Translations under genes and position numbers: made by a program
Shown: piece after piece, positions 26,243 to 35,533 of the stretch
How the letters are laid out: the number at the start of each line of letters is the position of its first letter
Numbering within the stretch: the stretch's first letter is position 1
Source: Puia dinghuensis
GTDB taxonomy: Bacteria; Bacteroidota; Bacteroidia; Chitinophagales; Chitinophagaceae
Reading direction: 5' to 3'
NCBI GenBank assembly: GCA_026225275.1
Contig: JAMFSL010000074.1
Location: forward strand, 1-64,000
Length of the DNA stretch: 64,000 bases
Notes under the pieces: model-generated
Databases searched by the model: none
The model's input: only the letters and a program-made list of their open reading frames with translations
What the model was told of the DNA's origin: nothing

Positions 26243-27112
26243 GTGAATTTAAAGCAAAAACTCGCAATACGTTATGTCCGTGCGGAGCTAAATATCCTTT
26301 CGCTGGTCGATGCCCGAAAGGCGGCCATCAAGGCCTTTCGGCTTTTTTGCACGCCGCAGAAAAAAACAACCGGAAAATACCCTGACATTTTCTCGGCCGG
26401 TGAACGACTTGCTTTCCGTCTGGAAGGGCATACCGTCCGCGGGCATCGCTGGGCGCCTTATTCCGACTCGCTGACACCCGATCCCATACCCCCGAAAAAG
26501 GTCCTGATCGCTCATGGCTTCGAATCGTCTTCCCGGTCCTTCGACGCTTATATCGCCGCGCTGTTGAAAGAGGGCTATGAAGTCTTTGCCTTCGATGCCT
26601 CCGGGCATGGCCGATCCGGCGGCAAGCGTATCCTGCTAAGTGACTACGCCCGGATGTTGCGGTTCATCGAGCAGAACTATGGTCCTTTTCACGCCTGGAT
26701 AGGGCATTCCCTGGGCGGCCTGGCGCTGGTTCTTGCCCTGGAAGATTTACCTGTCGATCCGCATGCCCGCCTGGTCCTGCTGGCGCCGGCGGTGCAGCTG
26801 ACATCCGCTGTGGAGACCTTTGCCGGCGTGCTGGGGCTGGCCCCTGCGGTCGTGCAGGAAATGAACCGGTATGTGGAGGAGATCGGCGGTCATCCTTTTT
26901 CCTGGTATTCCCTTCGCCGCGCCATCGGGCAGGTGCAAGCCGCTATATTATATTGCCAGGATGAAGATGACCTTATCACTCCGGTGGCCGAAGCCCGTGG
27001 AGTCGAGCAGGACGGTCATGCCAATATAAAGTTCCTTTTTACATCGGGACTGGGGCATCGGAATATTTACAAGGCACAGGAGATGGTCGACCAGGTCATC
27101 GCTTTCCTCTAG
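26243..27112 (+). CDS. Alpha/beta hydrolase
   Basis: A 289-residue hydrolase with a GTG start. The nucleophile elbow is IGHSLGGLAL (Ser near residue 155), preceded by the oxyanion region LIAHGFESSSRSFDAYI and GHGRSGGKRILLSDY. The acid appears in YCQDEDDLITPV and the catalytic His near the end in GLGHRNIYK. No signal peptide, so probably cytoplasmic. The family resembles lysophospholipase/serine aminopeptidase S33 proteins; the substrate is unknown. A terminator-like hairpin lies within the first 110 bases of the gene. Its 3' end overlaps convergent pcm by 4 bp. Confidence 0.9.
   Translation: MNLKQKLAIRYVRAELNILSLVDARKAAIKAFRLFCTPQKKTTGKYPDIFSAGERLAFRLEGHTVRGHRWAPYSDSLTPDPIPPKKVLIAHGFESSSRSFDAYIAALLKEGYEVFAFDASGHGRSGGKRILLSDYARMLRFIEQNYGPFHAWIGHSLGGLALVLALEDLPVDPHARLVLLAPAVQLTSAVETFAGVLGLAPAVVQEMNRYVEEIGGHPFSWYSLRRAIGQVQAAILYCQDEDDLITPVAEARGVEQDGHANIKFLFTSGLGHRNIYKAQEMVDQVIAFL
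26314..26348 (+). terminator. Terminator-like hairpin inside the alpha/beta hydrolase gene
   Basis: CCGAAAGGC (26314-26322) pairs perfectly with GCCTTTCGG (26333-26341), followed by C and six T. This has the form of an intrinsic terminator but sits about 70 nt into an open, conserved coding region. Function as an attenuator is inference. Confidence 0.45.
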
Positions 27113-27765
27113 CTGTTCTTTCCATCCAGCATCGGGACAAAGGAAAAGTTGTCAAAGGTCTCTTCCGTTGCGCCGCCATCCGGCTGCCGGGTCAGGCGCA
27201 ACATCCGCTGTACCTGACCTTCCCCTACGGGGATGACCATGCGGCCGCCGGGTTTCAGTTGTGCGATCAGTTTCGGCGGAATAAACGGGGCAGCGGCCGT
27301 GACGATCACCTTGTCGAAGGGCGCGTATGTCGGCAACCCTTCGAATCCGTCCCCATAGAAAAATTTCAGTGCGGGATACTTCTTCAGGTAGGCAAACTGC
27401 TTGTTGTTATCGAATAATTTCTTCTGTCGCTCGATCGTGTAGACCTGGACGCCCATCTCCGCCAGCACGCAAGCCTGGTAAGCGCTGCCGGTGCCGATCT
27501 CCAGCACCTTGTCGAAAGGTTTCAGCTCCAGCAATTGCGTCTGATACGCGACGGTATAAGGTTGGGATATCGTCTGTTCTTCCCCGATCGGAAAGGCCCG
27601 GTCTTCATACGCGATCTTGTCGAAAGCGGAATCCATAAAATAATGCCGGGGGATATTCCCTATGGCCTGTAAGACGCGGTCGTCTGTGATGCCTTTGCTG
27701 CGAACCAGGTCTACCAGCTGCCTGCGGAGTCCTTTGTGCCGGTATGTATCATCAACTACTCTCAT
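27109..27765 (-). CDS. pcm: Protein-L-isoaspartate O-methyltransferase
   Basis: SAM-dependent methyltransferase that repairs isoaspartyl residues in aged proteins. 218 residues. Conserved parts are the region IPRHYFMDSAFDKIAYEDRA, the substrate-binding GEEQTISQPYTVA, the SAM-binding motif I VLEIGTGSAYQAC, and VIVTAAAPFIPP with LKPGGRMVIPVG. The N-terminal half and spacing agree with the family. Convergent with the hydrolase (4 bp overlap) and divergent from the MFS gene. Confidence 0.96.
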   Translation of the reverse strand: MRVVDDTYRHKGLRRQLVDLVRSKGITDDRVLQAIGNIPRHYFMDSAFDKIAYEDRAFPIGEEQTISQPYTVAYQTQLLELKPFDKVLEIGTGSAYQACVLAEMGVQVYTIERQKKLFDNNKQFAYLKKYPALKFFYGDGFEGLPTYAPFDKVIVTAAAPFIPPKLIAQLKPGGRMVIPVGEGQVQRMLRLTRQPDGGATEETFDNFSFVPMLDGKNS

Positions 27766-27873
27766 GGTTTAACGGGTGCTATAGTTTTTAGCGGCAATGC
27801 AAGATACCGCGCTTTCAGAAATTTTTACGCGATACCTTTTTCATTTGTATCTTTTGGCCTGCAATTCAACTGC

Positions 27874-29109
27874 ATGTATATGAAAGCAACAACCCGAATT
27901 CAGCTCTCCCTTTTGATGTTCCTGGAATTTTTCATCTGGGGGGCGTGGTACACAACGATTGGAGTCTATATGACTACCCATAATATGGGTAAGCTAACTT
28001 TCTGGCCTTTTACCGTCAACCCTATTGCAGCCATTATCGCTCCCTTCTTCATCGGACTGATCGCAGACCGATATTTCGCCACCCAGAAGGTACTGGGCAC
28101 GCTGCATATCCTGGGCGCGATCTTCATGTTCCTTACGCCTGCCGCGACGGGCAACCCATTGGTCTTTATTTTATTGCTGCTGGCGTATAATCTTTGTTAT
28201 ATGCCGACGATGGGCCTGGCCAACACCATTTGCTTTTACAAGATGACCGACCAGGAGAAAGAGTTCCCATTGATCCGGGTATTCGGCACCCTCGGCTGGA
28301 TCGTCGCGGGACTGATCATCAGTTTCGCGCTCGGGCGCTGGGCAGGCGGGTTAAAGGCGGAAGAGACGGCTATGCCTTTGTATATGACCGCAGCCGCCAG
28401 CCTGTTGCTGGGCCTTTATAGCTTCACGCTGCCGAATACGCCGCCGCCTGCTGCGGGGAAGAAGGTCTCCGCCCGGGCCATCATCGGTGTGGACGCGTTC
28501 AAGCAGTTGGGCAGCCCCACTTTTTATATTTTTCTGGCCGCCTCCTTTCTGATCTGCATTCCGCTGGCGGCTTATTATAATTTTACGCAGATCTTCCTCC
28601 AAAGCGCCAAATACAGCCATATTGCCGCCACCCAGACCCTGGGACAGGTATCGGAGACCTTATTCATGATCCTGATGCCCTTGTTTTTTGCGCGTCTGGG
28701 CGTGAAATGGATGCTCGCTGCCGGCATGCTGGCCTGGGTGCTGCGCTATTCCTTGTTTGCGCTGGGCGCCCCTGAACTGGTCGACTGGATGATATTGACC
28801 GGCATCGCTCTACATGGCATTTGCTATGACTTCTTTTTCGTGACCGGCCAGATCTATGTCGATACCAAGGCCACGCCGGAAGTCAGAGCGCAGGCGCAGG
28901 GGCTGATCGTCTTTGTCACCTACGGGGTAGGCATGCTCGTCGGAGCGCAGATCGCCGGCTGGGTCTACAACGGATTCCTGAAAGACGCAGACGCGCTGAC
29001 CCTGCAGCAATGGCAGAGTTTCTGGTGGATCCCCGCCATGTTCGCCGCAGCCGTGTTGGTGCTGTTCATCGCTTTGTTCCATGATAAAAAGAAAACTGTA
29101 ACGCAATAA
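27874..29109 (+). CDS. MFS transporter, nucleoside:H+ symporter-like
   Basis: About 411 residues and 12 membrane segments. The start region RIQLSLLMFLEFFIWGAWY, the helix 2-3 loop GLIADRYFATQKVLG and the LANTICFYKMTDQEKEFPLIR motif match the NupG/XapB-like nucleoside symporter group. ATG at 27874 (or 27880) is preferred; the in-frame segment upstream to 27736 lies across the divergent promoter region. A Gfo/Idh/MocA oxidoreductase follows after 12 bp, so the transported compound may instead be a sugar or sugar derivative. The exact substrate is undetermined. Confidence 0.88.
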   Translation: MYMKATTRIQLSLLMFLEFFIWGAWYTTIGVYMTTHNMGKLTFWPFTVNPIAAIIAPFFIGLIADRYFATQKVLGTLHILGAIFMFLTPAATGNPLVFILLLLAYNLCYMPTMGLANTICFYKMTDQEKEFPLIRVFGTLGWIVAGLIISFALGRWAGGLKAEETAMPLYMTAAASLLLGLYSFTLPNTPPPAAGKKVSARAIIGVDAFKQLGSPTFYIFLAASFLICIPLAAYYNFTQIFLQSAKYSHIAATQTLGQVSETLFMILMPLFFARLGVKWMLAAGMLAWVLRYSLFALGAPELVDWMILTGIALHGICYDFFFVTGQIYVDTKATPEVRAQAQGLIVFVTYGVGMLVGAQIAGWVYNGFLKDADALTLQQWQSFWWIPAMFAAAVLVLFIALFHDKKKTVTQ

Positions 29110-29121
29110 CGACTATTTTCT

Positions 29122-30315
29122 ATGCCCAAAATAGCTATGCTCGGCGCCGGCTTTATCGCCAGGTTCTATGCCGACTCCATTCTTGGCCAGCGCAGCCGGG
29201 ATTCCATTGTCAGCGTCTATTCCCGGCGTAAAGAAAGCGCCGAAAAATTCGCGCTTGACTATCATTGTAAGCATTCGACCACGGAAATGGAAGAATGTAT
29301 CGCCCATCCGGCAGTCGATCTCGTCTGTATTTCCCTGCCCAATAACCTGCACGAAATTGCCGTGCTGCTGTGCTGTAAGCACAACAAGGCTGTCATGACG
29401 ACCAAACCGCTGGGTCGCAATGCCACCGAAGCGCGACGCATGCTGGAGGCCGTCGAAGACGCCGGCATCTTCAACAGCTATCTCGAAGATCTCGTGTATA
29501 CCCCGAAATTTCTCAAAGCCTATGACAGCGTCAAGAATGGCGCTTTGGGCAGGATCCTTTGGGCCAAATCGCGTGAAACGCATCCCGGGCCACACAGTGA
29601 CTGGTTCTGGGATATCGAACAGGCGGGAGGTGGCTGTATCCTTGACCTGGGTTGTCATTGTGTAGAGATTGCCCGTTCTTTCATCGGCAAGGATATCCGT
29701 CCCGTCGAAGTCATGTGCTGGGCCGAAACCCAGGTCAAGCCTATCGATGCCGAAGACCATGCCATCGGCCTGGTGAAATATGAAAATGGGGCGATCGGCC
29801 AGTTCGAGGTCAGCTGGACCTTTCGTGGGGGGCTGGACCTCCGCGACGAAGTGATGGGTACGGAAGGCACGATATGGATCAATAATTTCCTGCGCACCGG
29901 GCTGGAAATGTTCACGACAGGCAAAGGAGCCGACTACGTCGCGGAAAAGGCGGAAAGTAATACCGGCTGGCTGTTTCCCGTGGGGGACGAACTGAACGAC
30001 CTGGGCTATAACCATATGTTCACCGACGTCTTCAATGCCCTTGAAAAAGGAACACCGCCAAAGGAAACGTTCTATGACGGTTATGTCGTCAATGCCATTC
30101 TGGACGCGGCTTACCGCTCGGCCAAAACAAAATTATGGGAGCCCGTTACGCTGGACATCTGGCGGGGGAAAATTGGCGTCAGTGCCGACAGTCATTTGAC
30201 CGAATATGATGCCGATCACTGGCTTGTCAAGGAAGAAATGACCCATTACGGTGCAAAAAAGATTATCCTCAAACATAAATCGACTGGAAAAATAAGTGAA
30301 CGAACGTCTGGCTAA
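29122..30315 (+). CDS. Gfo/Idh/MocA family NAD(P)-dependent oxidoreductase
   Basis: A 397-residue protein with an N-terminal Rossmann domain (KIAMLGAGFIARFYADSIL; GxGxxA-like), the SLPNNLHEI segment and the lysine motif as TTKPLGRNA near residue 95. The C-terminal alpha/beta domain includes GGGCILDLGCHCVEIARSF, where the D and H are catalytic in relatives. No signal peptide. Members oxidise or reduce sugars, inositols and amino sugars. The upstream MFS gene (12 bp) suggests uptake and oxidation of one compound. Confidence 0.92.
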   Translation: MPKIAMLGAGFIARFYADSILGQRSRDSIVSVYSRRKESAEKFALDYHCKHSTTEMEECIAHPAVDLVCISLPNNLHEIAVLLCCKHNKAVMTTKPLGRNATEARRMLEAVEDAGIFNSYLEDLVYTPKFLKAYDSVKNGALGRILWAKSRETHPGPHSDWFWDIEQAGGGCILDLGCHCVEIARSFIGKDIRPVEVMCWAETQVKPIDAEDHAIGLVKYENGAIGQFEVSWTFRGGLDLRDEVMGTEGTIWINNFLRTGLEMFTTGKGADYVAEKAESNTGWLFPVGDELNDLGYNHMFTDVFNALEKGTPPKETFYDGYVVNAILDAAYRSAKTKLWEPVTLDIWRGKIGVSADSHLTEYDADHWLVKEEMTHYGAKKIILKHKSTGKISERTSG

Positions 30316-30325
30316 ATTTTTTCTT

Positions 30326-31633
30326 ATGGGCAATCGGGTTTCGACACTGAAATGGACCATCCTGGTCATGGCCGGTCTGTTCGTTTTTTCCCATGCGCTG
30401 AAAAGAGATATCCTCTATGAGAGGTCATACACGGGAGATCTCCGCAATCGCGTGGTAGGCGCGAGGATCATCAAAGACAAAGGCTCCCCGTATTTTTACA
30501 AATGGAAAAAGGGGGACGGCTTTCGTTACTACGATCCCGGCAATTTCGATGCGGCCCACCCTTCTATCACCACGACCTCACCCTTTTTTGAACAGCTGCT
30601 ATCGCCGGTGGTCGATCTGCCCCAATCGCAAATCGAGCAATTTTGGCTGATATTTGAATACCTCGCGCTGGCCGGTATGGTGATCTTTATTTTTTCATGG
30701 TCAACAACCGACAAACAACGGCTGGCGGTCGGTTGGCTATACCTGTTATTCCTGATGACCAACGCATGGAAAGATCATGTAGCCGTGGGACAGAGCTATA
30801 TCGTCATCCCCCTGTTCACGATGCTGTTCTTCGCCTGCTGGCAAAGGGTCCGGAATATCGGCTGGGCGCTTGCTGCCGGAACAGCCGCCGGCTGCCTCCT
30901 GCTCATTCGGGTCAATACACTGGTCTTTTTTATCCCATTTATATTCCTGATTCCGCGCTACCCCCGTTCATGGATAGTCGCTTTTTTTGCGCCCGTTATT
31001 ATTTTGCTGGGCTGGTCCGTCCTCGACAAGCGGGAATCCGGGCTCTGGAAGGATTACGAGCAGATGGTACAGGAACAGATCGTTATTCAACAGGAGCTGC
31101 ATCCCGTCCTACAACACAACGATCCCGACCCCCATTTCAAAGAATGGGAAGGGATCAATATGGATGCCGTTGATGCTGCAACGAAAGAACAAAACGATCC
31201 GATCTACAAGGAAAATGGCAATTTCTTCATGCTCGTCAGACTGATATTTCACCGGAAATTATCGGTGGCCTTTCTGGGCCTATCGGCTATTTTCCTGATC
31301 GCGGCCCTGACCATCTTCTTTTATTGGCTTCACGCGCCTTTTGGGCGCCAGGATGTAGCCCGGGTGGCCCTATTCGGTTACTGTTTGTATATGATCTCCG
31401 ACCTCTTCTCCCCTATTTACCGGGGTGAGTATTACGCGGTACAATGGTTATTTCCATTGTTGATAGCGGCTGGGACCTACCAGGGCCGCATGAAAGCGGC
31501 ATACGGGATTCTCCTGGCCGGTCTGCTGCTGAGTTGTATCCACCTGCCCTTTGTCAAATTCAGCAATACTATTGGGGAATACCTCTTCCTGGTGGCTCTC
31601 CTGGCCATTTCCATGCGGAAGAAAGTGTTGTAA
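30326..31633 (+). CDS. Multi-pass membrane protein, GT87/DUF2029-like
   Basis: About 435 residues with roughly 9-10 hydrophobic segments. The first large loop (YERSYTGDLRNRVVGARIIKD, FDAAHPSITTTSPFF) and the segment ending in HVAVGQSYIVIPLF resemble polyprenyl-phosphate-mannose-dependent GT-C mannosyltransferases of the DUF2029/GT87 type, but similarity is weak. The ATG at 30326 was chosen; a GTG at 30296 would overlap the upstream gene by 20 bp. It probably adds a sugar to a cell-envelope molecule; this is inference. Confidence 0.6.
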   Translation: MGNRVSTLKWTILVMAGLFVFSHALKRDILYERSYTGDLRNRVVGARIIKDKGSPYFYKWKKGDGFRYYDPGNFDAAHPSITTTSPFFEQLLSPVVDLPQSQIEQFWLIFEYLALAGMVIFIFSWSTTDKQRLAVGWLYLLFLMTNAWKDHVAVGQSYIVIPLFTMLFFACWQRVRNIGWALAAGTAAGCLLLIRVNTLVFFIPFIFLIPRYPRSWIVAFFAPVIILLGWSVLDKRESGLWKDYEQMVQEQIVIQQELHPVLQHNDPDPHFKEWEGINMDAVDAATKEQNDPIYKENGNFFMLVRLIFHRKLSVAFLGLSAIFLIAALTIFFYWLHAPFGRQDVARVALFGYCLYMISDLFSPIYRGEYYAVQWLFPLLIAAGTYQGRMKAAYGILLAGLLLSCIHLPFVKFSNTIGEYLFLVALLAISMRKKVL

Positions 31634-31699
31634 TCGCCTGTCAGCCAGCCCTCCCATATTGGGCGATTTAACTATGCACATCCGTGGATAAACTTAGCA

Positions 31700-31728
31700 T
31701 TGTTTTTAGCCTAGCAATGTTATTTTTG
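31700..31728 (+). promoter_or_regulatory. Promoter of the nrdBA operon
   Basis: TTG at 31700-31702 and TATTTTTG at 31721-31728 are separated by 18 bp, a good match to the Bacteroidota TTG-N17-23-TAnnTTTG promoter. Transcription would begin near 31733, giving a leader of about 155 nt. Confidence 0.6.
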
Positions 31729-31732
31729 AGTT

Positions 31733-31887
31733 AGCTATTTACCGGAGAGGTAAACTCTCCGAACAACAGCCCTGCCGCGAGGTGGTATGTCAGAGGGTTT
31801 TGAAGGAATCATCCCCCAAGCCATTGTGGTTTTTTTAAAGGCCGAGGACCATCCCCGGCTAATTTATTCATCTGCAATCTATTAACA
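31733..31887 (+). promoter_or_regulatory. Structured 5' leader of nrdBA, candidate regulatory RNA
   Basis: Four consecutive hairpins can be drawn: a perfect 7-bp stem CGGAGAG/CTCTCCG with loop GTAAA; CTGCC-GCGA-GGTGG with a GNRA tetraloop, flanked by CCCT...AGGG; AAGCCA-TTG-TGGTTT (31818-31832) followed by T residues, like a weak terminator; and GCCGAGG...CCCCGGC (31841-31859). It does not match the cobalamin, purine or 2'-deoxyguanosine riboswitch cores I know. Regulatory function is inferred from structure and from its position before ribonucleotide reductase. Confidence 0.4.
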
Positions 31888-32859
31888 ATGGAGAACGGAA
31901 ACGAGGTCTTATTGAAGGAAAATAAAGATCGGTTTGTCATCCTGCCGATCAACTATCCCAAAGTGTGGGAAATGTACAAGAAGCACGAGGCCAGCTTTTG
32001 GACGGCGGAAGAAATCGACCTGGGCAGTGATCTGCAGTATTGGAATAAATTAAACGATGGGGAGCGGCATTTTATTTCCCATGTGCTGGCTTTCTTTGCC
32101 GCCAGCGACGGCATCGTCAATGAGAATCTGGCGGTCAATTTCATGAGCGAGGTGCAGTTGCCGGAAGCCAGGTGTTTTTATGGTTTCCAGATCATGATGG
32201 AGAATATCCATTCGGAGACATACGCCCTGTTGATTGATACCTACATCAAAGACCCGCAGGAAAAGCATCGGCTTTTCCATGCCATCGATACCGTGCCTGC
32301 CGTCCGGAAAAAGGCCGATTGGGCGCTCCGCTGGATAGAGAACGGATCGTTTGCCGAAAGGCTCGTCGCCTTTGCCGCCGTAGAGGGGATTTTCTTCAGC
32401 GGCAGTTTCTGCAGCATATTCTGGCTGAAGAAAAGGGGTCTGATGCCCGGGCTGACCTTCAGCAACGAGCTGATCAGCCGCGATGAGGGTTTACATTGCG
32501 AATTTGCCTGTCTTTTGTATAGCATGCTGGAAAACAAACTATCCCACGAAGCTGTTATAGGTATTATCGGGGATGCGGTCAGGATCGAAAAGGAATTCAT
32601 TACCGAAGCGCTGCCGGTAGATCTTATCGGCATGAATGCCAAGCTGATGCAGCAATATATCGAATTCGTGGCGGACCGTTGGCTGGACCAGCTGGGTTGT
32701 GCTAAATTGTACAATGCCACCAATCCGTTTGATTTCATGGAAATGATCTCCTTACAGGGAAAGACCAATTTCTTCGAAAAGCGGGTCGGCGATTACCAGA
32801 AGTCGGGGGTCATGTCCACTAAAGAGTCACAGAGTTTCAGTTTGGAAGAGGATTTTTAG
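31888..32859 (+). CDS. nrdB: Ribonucleotide reductase class Ia, small subunit (R2)
   Basis: Houses the diiron-tyrosyl radical that starts reduction of ribonucleoside diphosphates by NrdA. 323 residues. All ligands are seen: D44 in EEIDL, E105 and H108 in MENIHSETY, the radical tyrosine Y112 in the same motif, E166 in AAVEGIFF, and E200 with H203 in SRDEGLHCE. The C-terminal tail that docks on NrdA is SFSLEEDF. It is 57 bp upstream of nrdA and preceded by a good promoter and a structured leader; NrdR boxes were not evident. Confidence 0.98.
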   Translation: MENGNEVLLKENKDRFVILPINYPKVWEMYKKHEASFWTAEEIDLGSDLQYWNKLNDGERHFISHVLAFFAASDGIVNENLAVNFMSEVQLPEARCFYGFQIMMENIHSETYALLIDTYIKDPQEKHRLFHAIDTVPAVRKKADWALRWIENGSFAERLVAFAAVEGIFFSGSFCSIFWLKKRGLMPGLTFSNELISRDEGLHCEFACLLYSMLENKLSHEAVIGIIGDAVRIEKEFITEALPVDLIGMNAKLMQQYIEFVADRWLDQLGCAKLYNATNPFDFMEMISLQGKTNFFEKRVGDYQKSGVMSTKESQSFSLEEDF

Positions 32860-32916
32860 CGGGCCACGGGCCTATCATAAGCCGATCAGATCGCAAACCC
32901 ATTAAATTCATCATAT

Positions 32917-35304
32917 ATGTTCGTCGTTAAGAGAATCGGAAAATCGGAATCCGTCAAATTCGATAAGATCACTGCCCGGATAGAAAAGCTCAGCTATGGC
33001 CTCGACCGCCGCTTCGTCAACTCCACCGAGGTCGCTAAAAAGGTCATCGAGGGGCTTTATGATGGTGTTACCACTACGGAGCTGGATAACCTGGCGGCCG
33101 AAACGGCAGCCTCGCTGACTGTCAAACATCCTGACTATGCGCTGCTGGCGAGTCGGATCGCGGTGAGCAATCTGCATAAGAACACCATCAAGAGCTTCTC
33201 GGATACGATGCGGCTGCTGTATGAGTGCACCGACAGCAAGACCAGAAAACATGTTCCCCTGCTGGCGGATGATATCTGGGCGATCATCCAGGAAAATGCC
33301 GAATTGTTGGACTCGACGATCATTTATGACCGGGACTATGGGTTCGACTATTTCGGATTCAAGACACTGGAAAAATCTTACCTGTTGAAGGTCAACGGGA
33401 AAGTGGTTGAACGTCCTCAGCATATGTATATGCGGGTCGCCATCGGTATCCATCGCGACGATATCGAGAACGCCATCAAGACCTATCACCTGATGAGTGA
33501 GCGTTGGTTCACGCATGCCACGCCTACCCTCTTCAATGCCGGCACACCCAAGGCGCAGATGAGCTCCTGCTTCCTGCTGACCATGAAAGAAGACAGCATC
33601 GACGGCATCTATGACACGCTGAAACAGACCGCCAAAATATCCCAGTCGGCAGGCGGCATCGGGTTGGCCATTCATAATATCCGGGCTACCGGCTCCTACA
33701 TTGGCGGTACCAACGGAACCAGCAACGGCATCATCCCGATGCTCCGCGTATTCAATGACACCGCCCGCTATGTAGACCAGGGCGGCGGCAAACGCAAGGG
33801 CGCTTTTGCGATCTATCTCGAGCCCTGGCATGCCGACGTATTTGAATTCCTCGACCTGCGCAAGAACCATGGCAAGGACGAAATGAGGGCCCGAGATCTG
33901 TTCTATGCCCTTTGGGTGCCCGACCTGTTCATGCAACGGGTGGAGGCCGGCGGCGACTGGAGCCTGTTCTGCCCTCATGAAGCGCCGGGACTGCCCGAAA
34001 CCTGGGGCCCCGAATTCGAAGCACTGTATACACAATATGAAGCGGAAGGCCGCGCGCGGCGCACCGTCAAGGCACAGGACCTGTGGTTCGCCATTCTGGA
34101 TGCGCAGATCGAAACGGGCACGCCGTATCTGTTATATAAGGATTCGGCTAATAGTAAGAGCAACCAGCAGAACCTGGGGACCATCAAGAGTTCGAACCTC
34201 TGCACGGAAGTGATCGAATATACCTCTCCCGATGAAGTAGCCGTCTGTAACCTGGCTTCTTTGGCGCTGCCCCGCTTTGTCAACGGCGGACAGTTCGACC
34301 ATCAGAAGTTATATGATGTGACTTATGAAGTGACGAAGAATCTGAACAAGATCATCGATCACAACTATTATCCCATCGAAGAGGCCCGCAACTCCAATAC
34401 CCGTCATCGTCCTATCGGACTGGGGGTGCAGGGGCTGGCCGATGCCTTTATCCTTTTAAGGCTGCCTTTCGAAAGCGATGCCGCCAAACGACTCAACAAG
34501 GAGATCTTCGAAACCATCTATTTCGCCGCTATGACAGCGTCCAAGGATCTCGCGAAGATCGAAGGCCCTTATGAGAGCTTTGCCGGATCGCCGACGTCCA
34601 AAGGTCAGTTCCAGTTCGATCTGTGGGGCGTAGAACCCACCCATCGCTGGGATTGGTACCGGCTGAAAGACGAGGTCGTAAAATTTGGCATCCGCAATTC
34701 GCTGCTGGTAGCGCCGATGCCCACCGCTTCGACTTCCCAGATCCTGGGCAATAACGAATGTTTCGAACCTTATACATCCAACATCTATGTACGCAGGGTA
34801 CTCAGCGGGGAATTTGTCGTGGTGAACAAGCACCTGCTGAAAGACCTGGTCGAGCTCAACCTCTGGAACGATGACATGAAGACCAAGATCATCTTCAACA
34901 ATGGTTCCATCCAGGCCATAGATGAAATCCCGCAGCACTTAAAAGATATCTATAAGACTGTTTGGGAGATCAAAATGCGCACCATCATCGACATGGCCGC
35001 GGACAGGGGCGCCTATATCTGTCAGTCCCAGTCCCTCAATCTTTTTGTCGATTCGCCTTCTGCGAATAAGCTGACATCCATGCATTTTTACGGCTGGAAA
35101 AAAGGATTGAAGACCGGGATGTACTACCTGCGTACGCAGGCGGCTACACAGGCCGTACAGTTCACCGTCGAACGGCAGGGTGGTAAGATGATCGAACCCC
35201 TGGCGAACCCGGCGGCAGTGCAGGTCGCCGTCGCAGAGGCCGGTGAGGATGTGGTCGGTCCGACATGCAGCATGGAAGATGGTTGCGTAACCTGCAGTGC
35301 TTAA
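32917..35304 (+). CDS. nrdA: Ribonucleotide reductase class Ia, large subunit (R1)
   Basis: Catalytic subunit that reduces ribonucleotides to deoxyribonucleotides. 795 residues. The ATP-cone regulatory domain occupies about residues 1-90 ([20 protein letters not shown]). Active-site residues: C218 in QMSSCFLL, N427/C429/E431 in SNLCTEVIE and C444 in AVCNLAS. The radical-transfer tyrosines lie in the later region near MYYLRTQAA, and the C-terminal redox pair is CVTC at the very end. It is followed by a strong terminator. Confidence 0.98.
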   Translation: MFVVKRIGKSESVKFDKITARIEKLSYGLDRRFVNSTEVAKKVIEGLYDGVTTTELDNLAAETAASLTVKHPDYALLASRIAVSNLHKNTIKSFSDTMRLLYECTDSKTRKHVPLLADDIWAIIQENAELLDSTIIYDRDYGFDYFGFKTLEKSYLLKVNGKVVERPQHMYMRVAIGIHRDDIENAIKTYHLMSERWFTHATPTLFNAGTPKAQMSSCFLLTMKEDSIDGIYDTLKQTAKISQSAGGIGLAIHNIRATGSYIGGTNGTSNGIIPMLRVFNDTARYVDQGGGKRKGAFAIYLEPWHADVFEFLDLRKNHGKDEMRARDLFYALWVPDLFMQRVEAGGDWSLFCPHEAPGLPETWGPEFEALYTQYEAEGRARRTVKAQDLWFAILDAQIETGTPYLLYKDSANSKSNQQNLGTIKSSNLCTEVIEYTSPDEVAVCNLASLALPRFVNGGQFDHQKLYDVTYEVTKNLNKIIDHNYYPIEEARNSNTRHRPIGLGVQGLADAFILLRLPFESDAAKRLNKEIFETIYFAAMTASKDLAKIEGPYESFAGSPTSKGQFQFDLWGVEPTHRWDWYRLKDEVVKFGIRNSLLVAPMPTASTSQILGNNECFEPYTSNIYVRRVLSGEFVVVNKHLLKDLVELNLWNDDMKTKIIFNNGSIQAIDEIPQHLKDIYKTVWEIKMRTIIDMAADRGAYICQSQSLNLFVDSPSANKLTSMHFYGWKKGLKTGMYYLRTQAATQAVQFTVERQGGKMIEPLANPAAVQVAVAEAGEDVVGPTCSMEDGCVTCSA

Positions 35305-35333
35305 ATAAGGTCTGACAGCGTCTAAAATAAACA

Positions 35334-35371
35334 CTTAGGGGCCCCTTTAACGGCGGCCCCTAAGTATTTTT
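35334..35371 (+). terminator. Intrinsic terminator after nrdA
   Basis: Ten-base perfect stem CTTAGGGGCC (35334-35343) / GGCCCCTAAG (35355-35364) with an 11-base loop, followed by TATTTTT. Confidence 0.85.
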
Positions 35372-35440
35372 ACTATTGACAGTTTCGCGTCTGGTATTTA
35401 GTTTAGCTCTTTCCTATTCGTAACCCTAAATGAAATCCGT

Positions 35441-35512
35441 ATGTTTACACGCACAAATCTCCTCGGCGCCAGTTTGTTTTTATTAGTCGCAATTCTTCAG
35501 ATGGCTATCTGA
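35441..35512 (+). CDS. Possible 23-residue hydrophobic small protein
   Basis: ATG at 35441 opens a 23-codon frame encoding MFTRTNLLGASLFLLVAILQ plus MAI, that is, a basic polar head and one hydrophobic segment long enough to cross a membrane. It sits in the 229 bp gap between nrdA's terminator and the 3' end of the phosphohexomutase. There is no promoter evidence. It could be chance, since short hydrophobic frames are frequent. Confidence 0.2.
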   Translation: MFTRTNLLGASLFLLVAILQMAI

Positions 35513-35533
35513 GGAATTCAATGGAACGGGCGT

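Noticed and set aside
27736-27873. N-terminal extension of the MFS transporter
   Set aside because: The extension overlaps the pcm start and divergent promoter area and does not resemble a transporter N-terminus; family similarity begins at 27874-27880.
31733-31887. Cobalamin riboswitch before nrdB
   Set aside because: AAGCCATTG looks a little like a B12 box, but the other conserved core segments and their order are missing.
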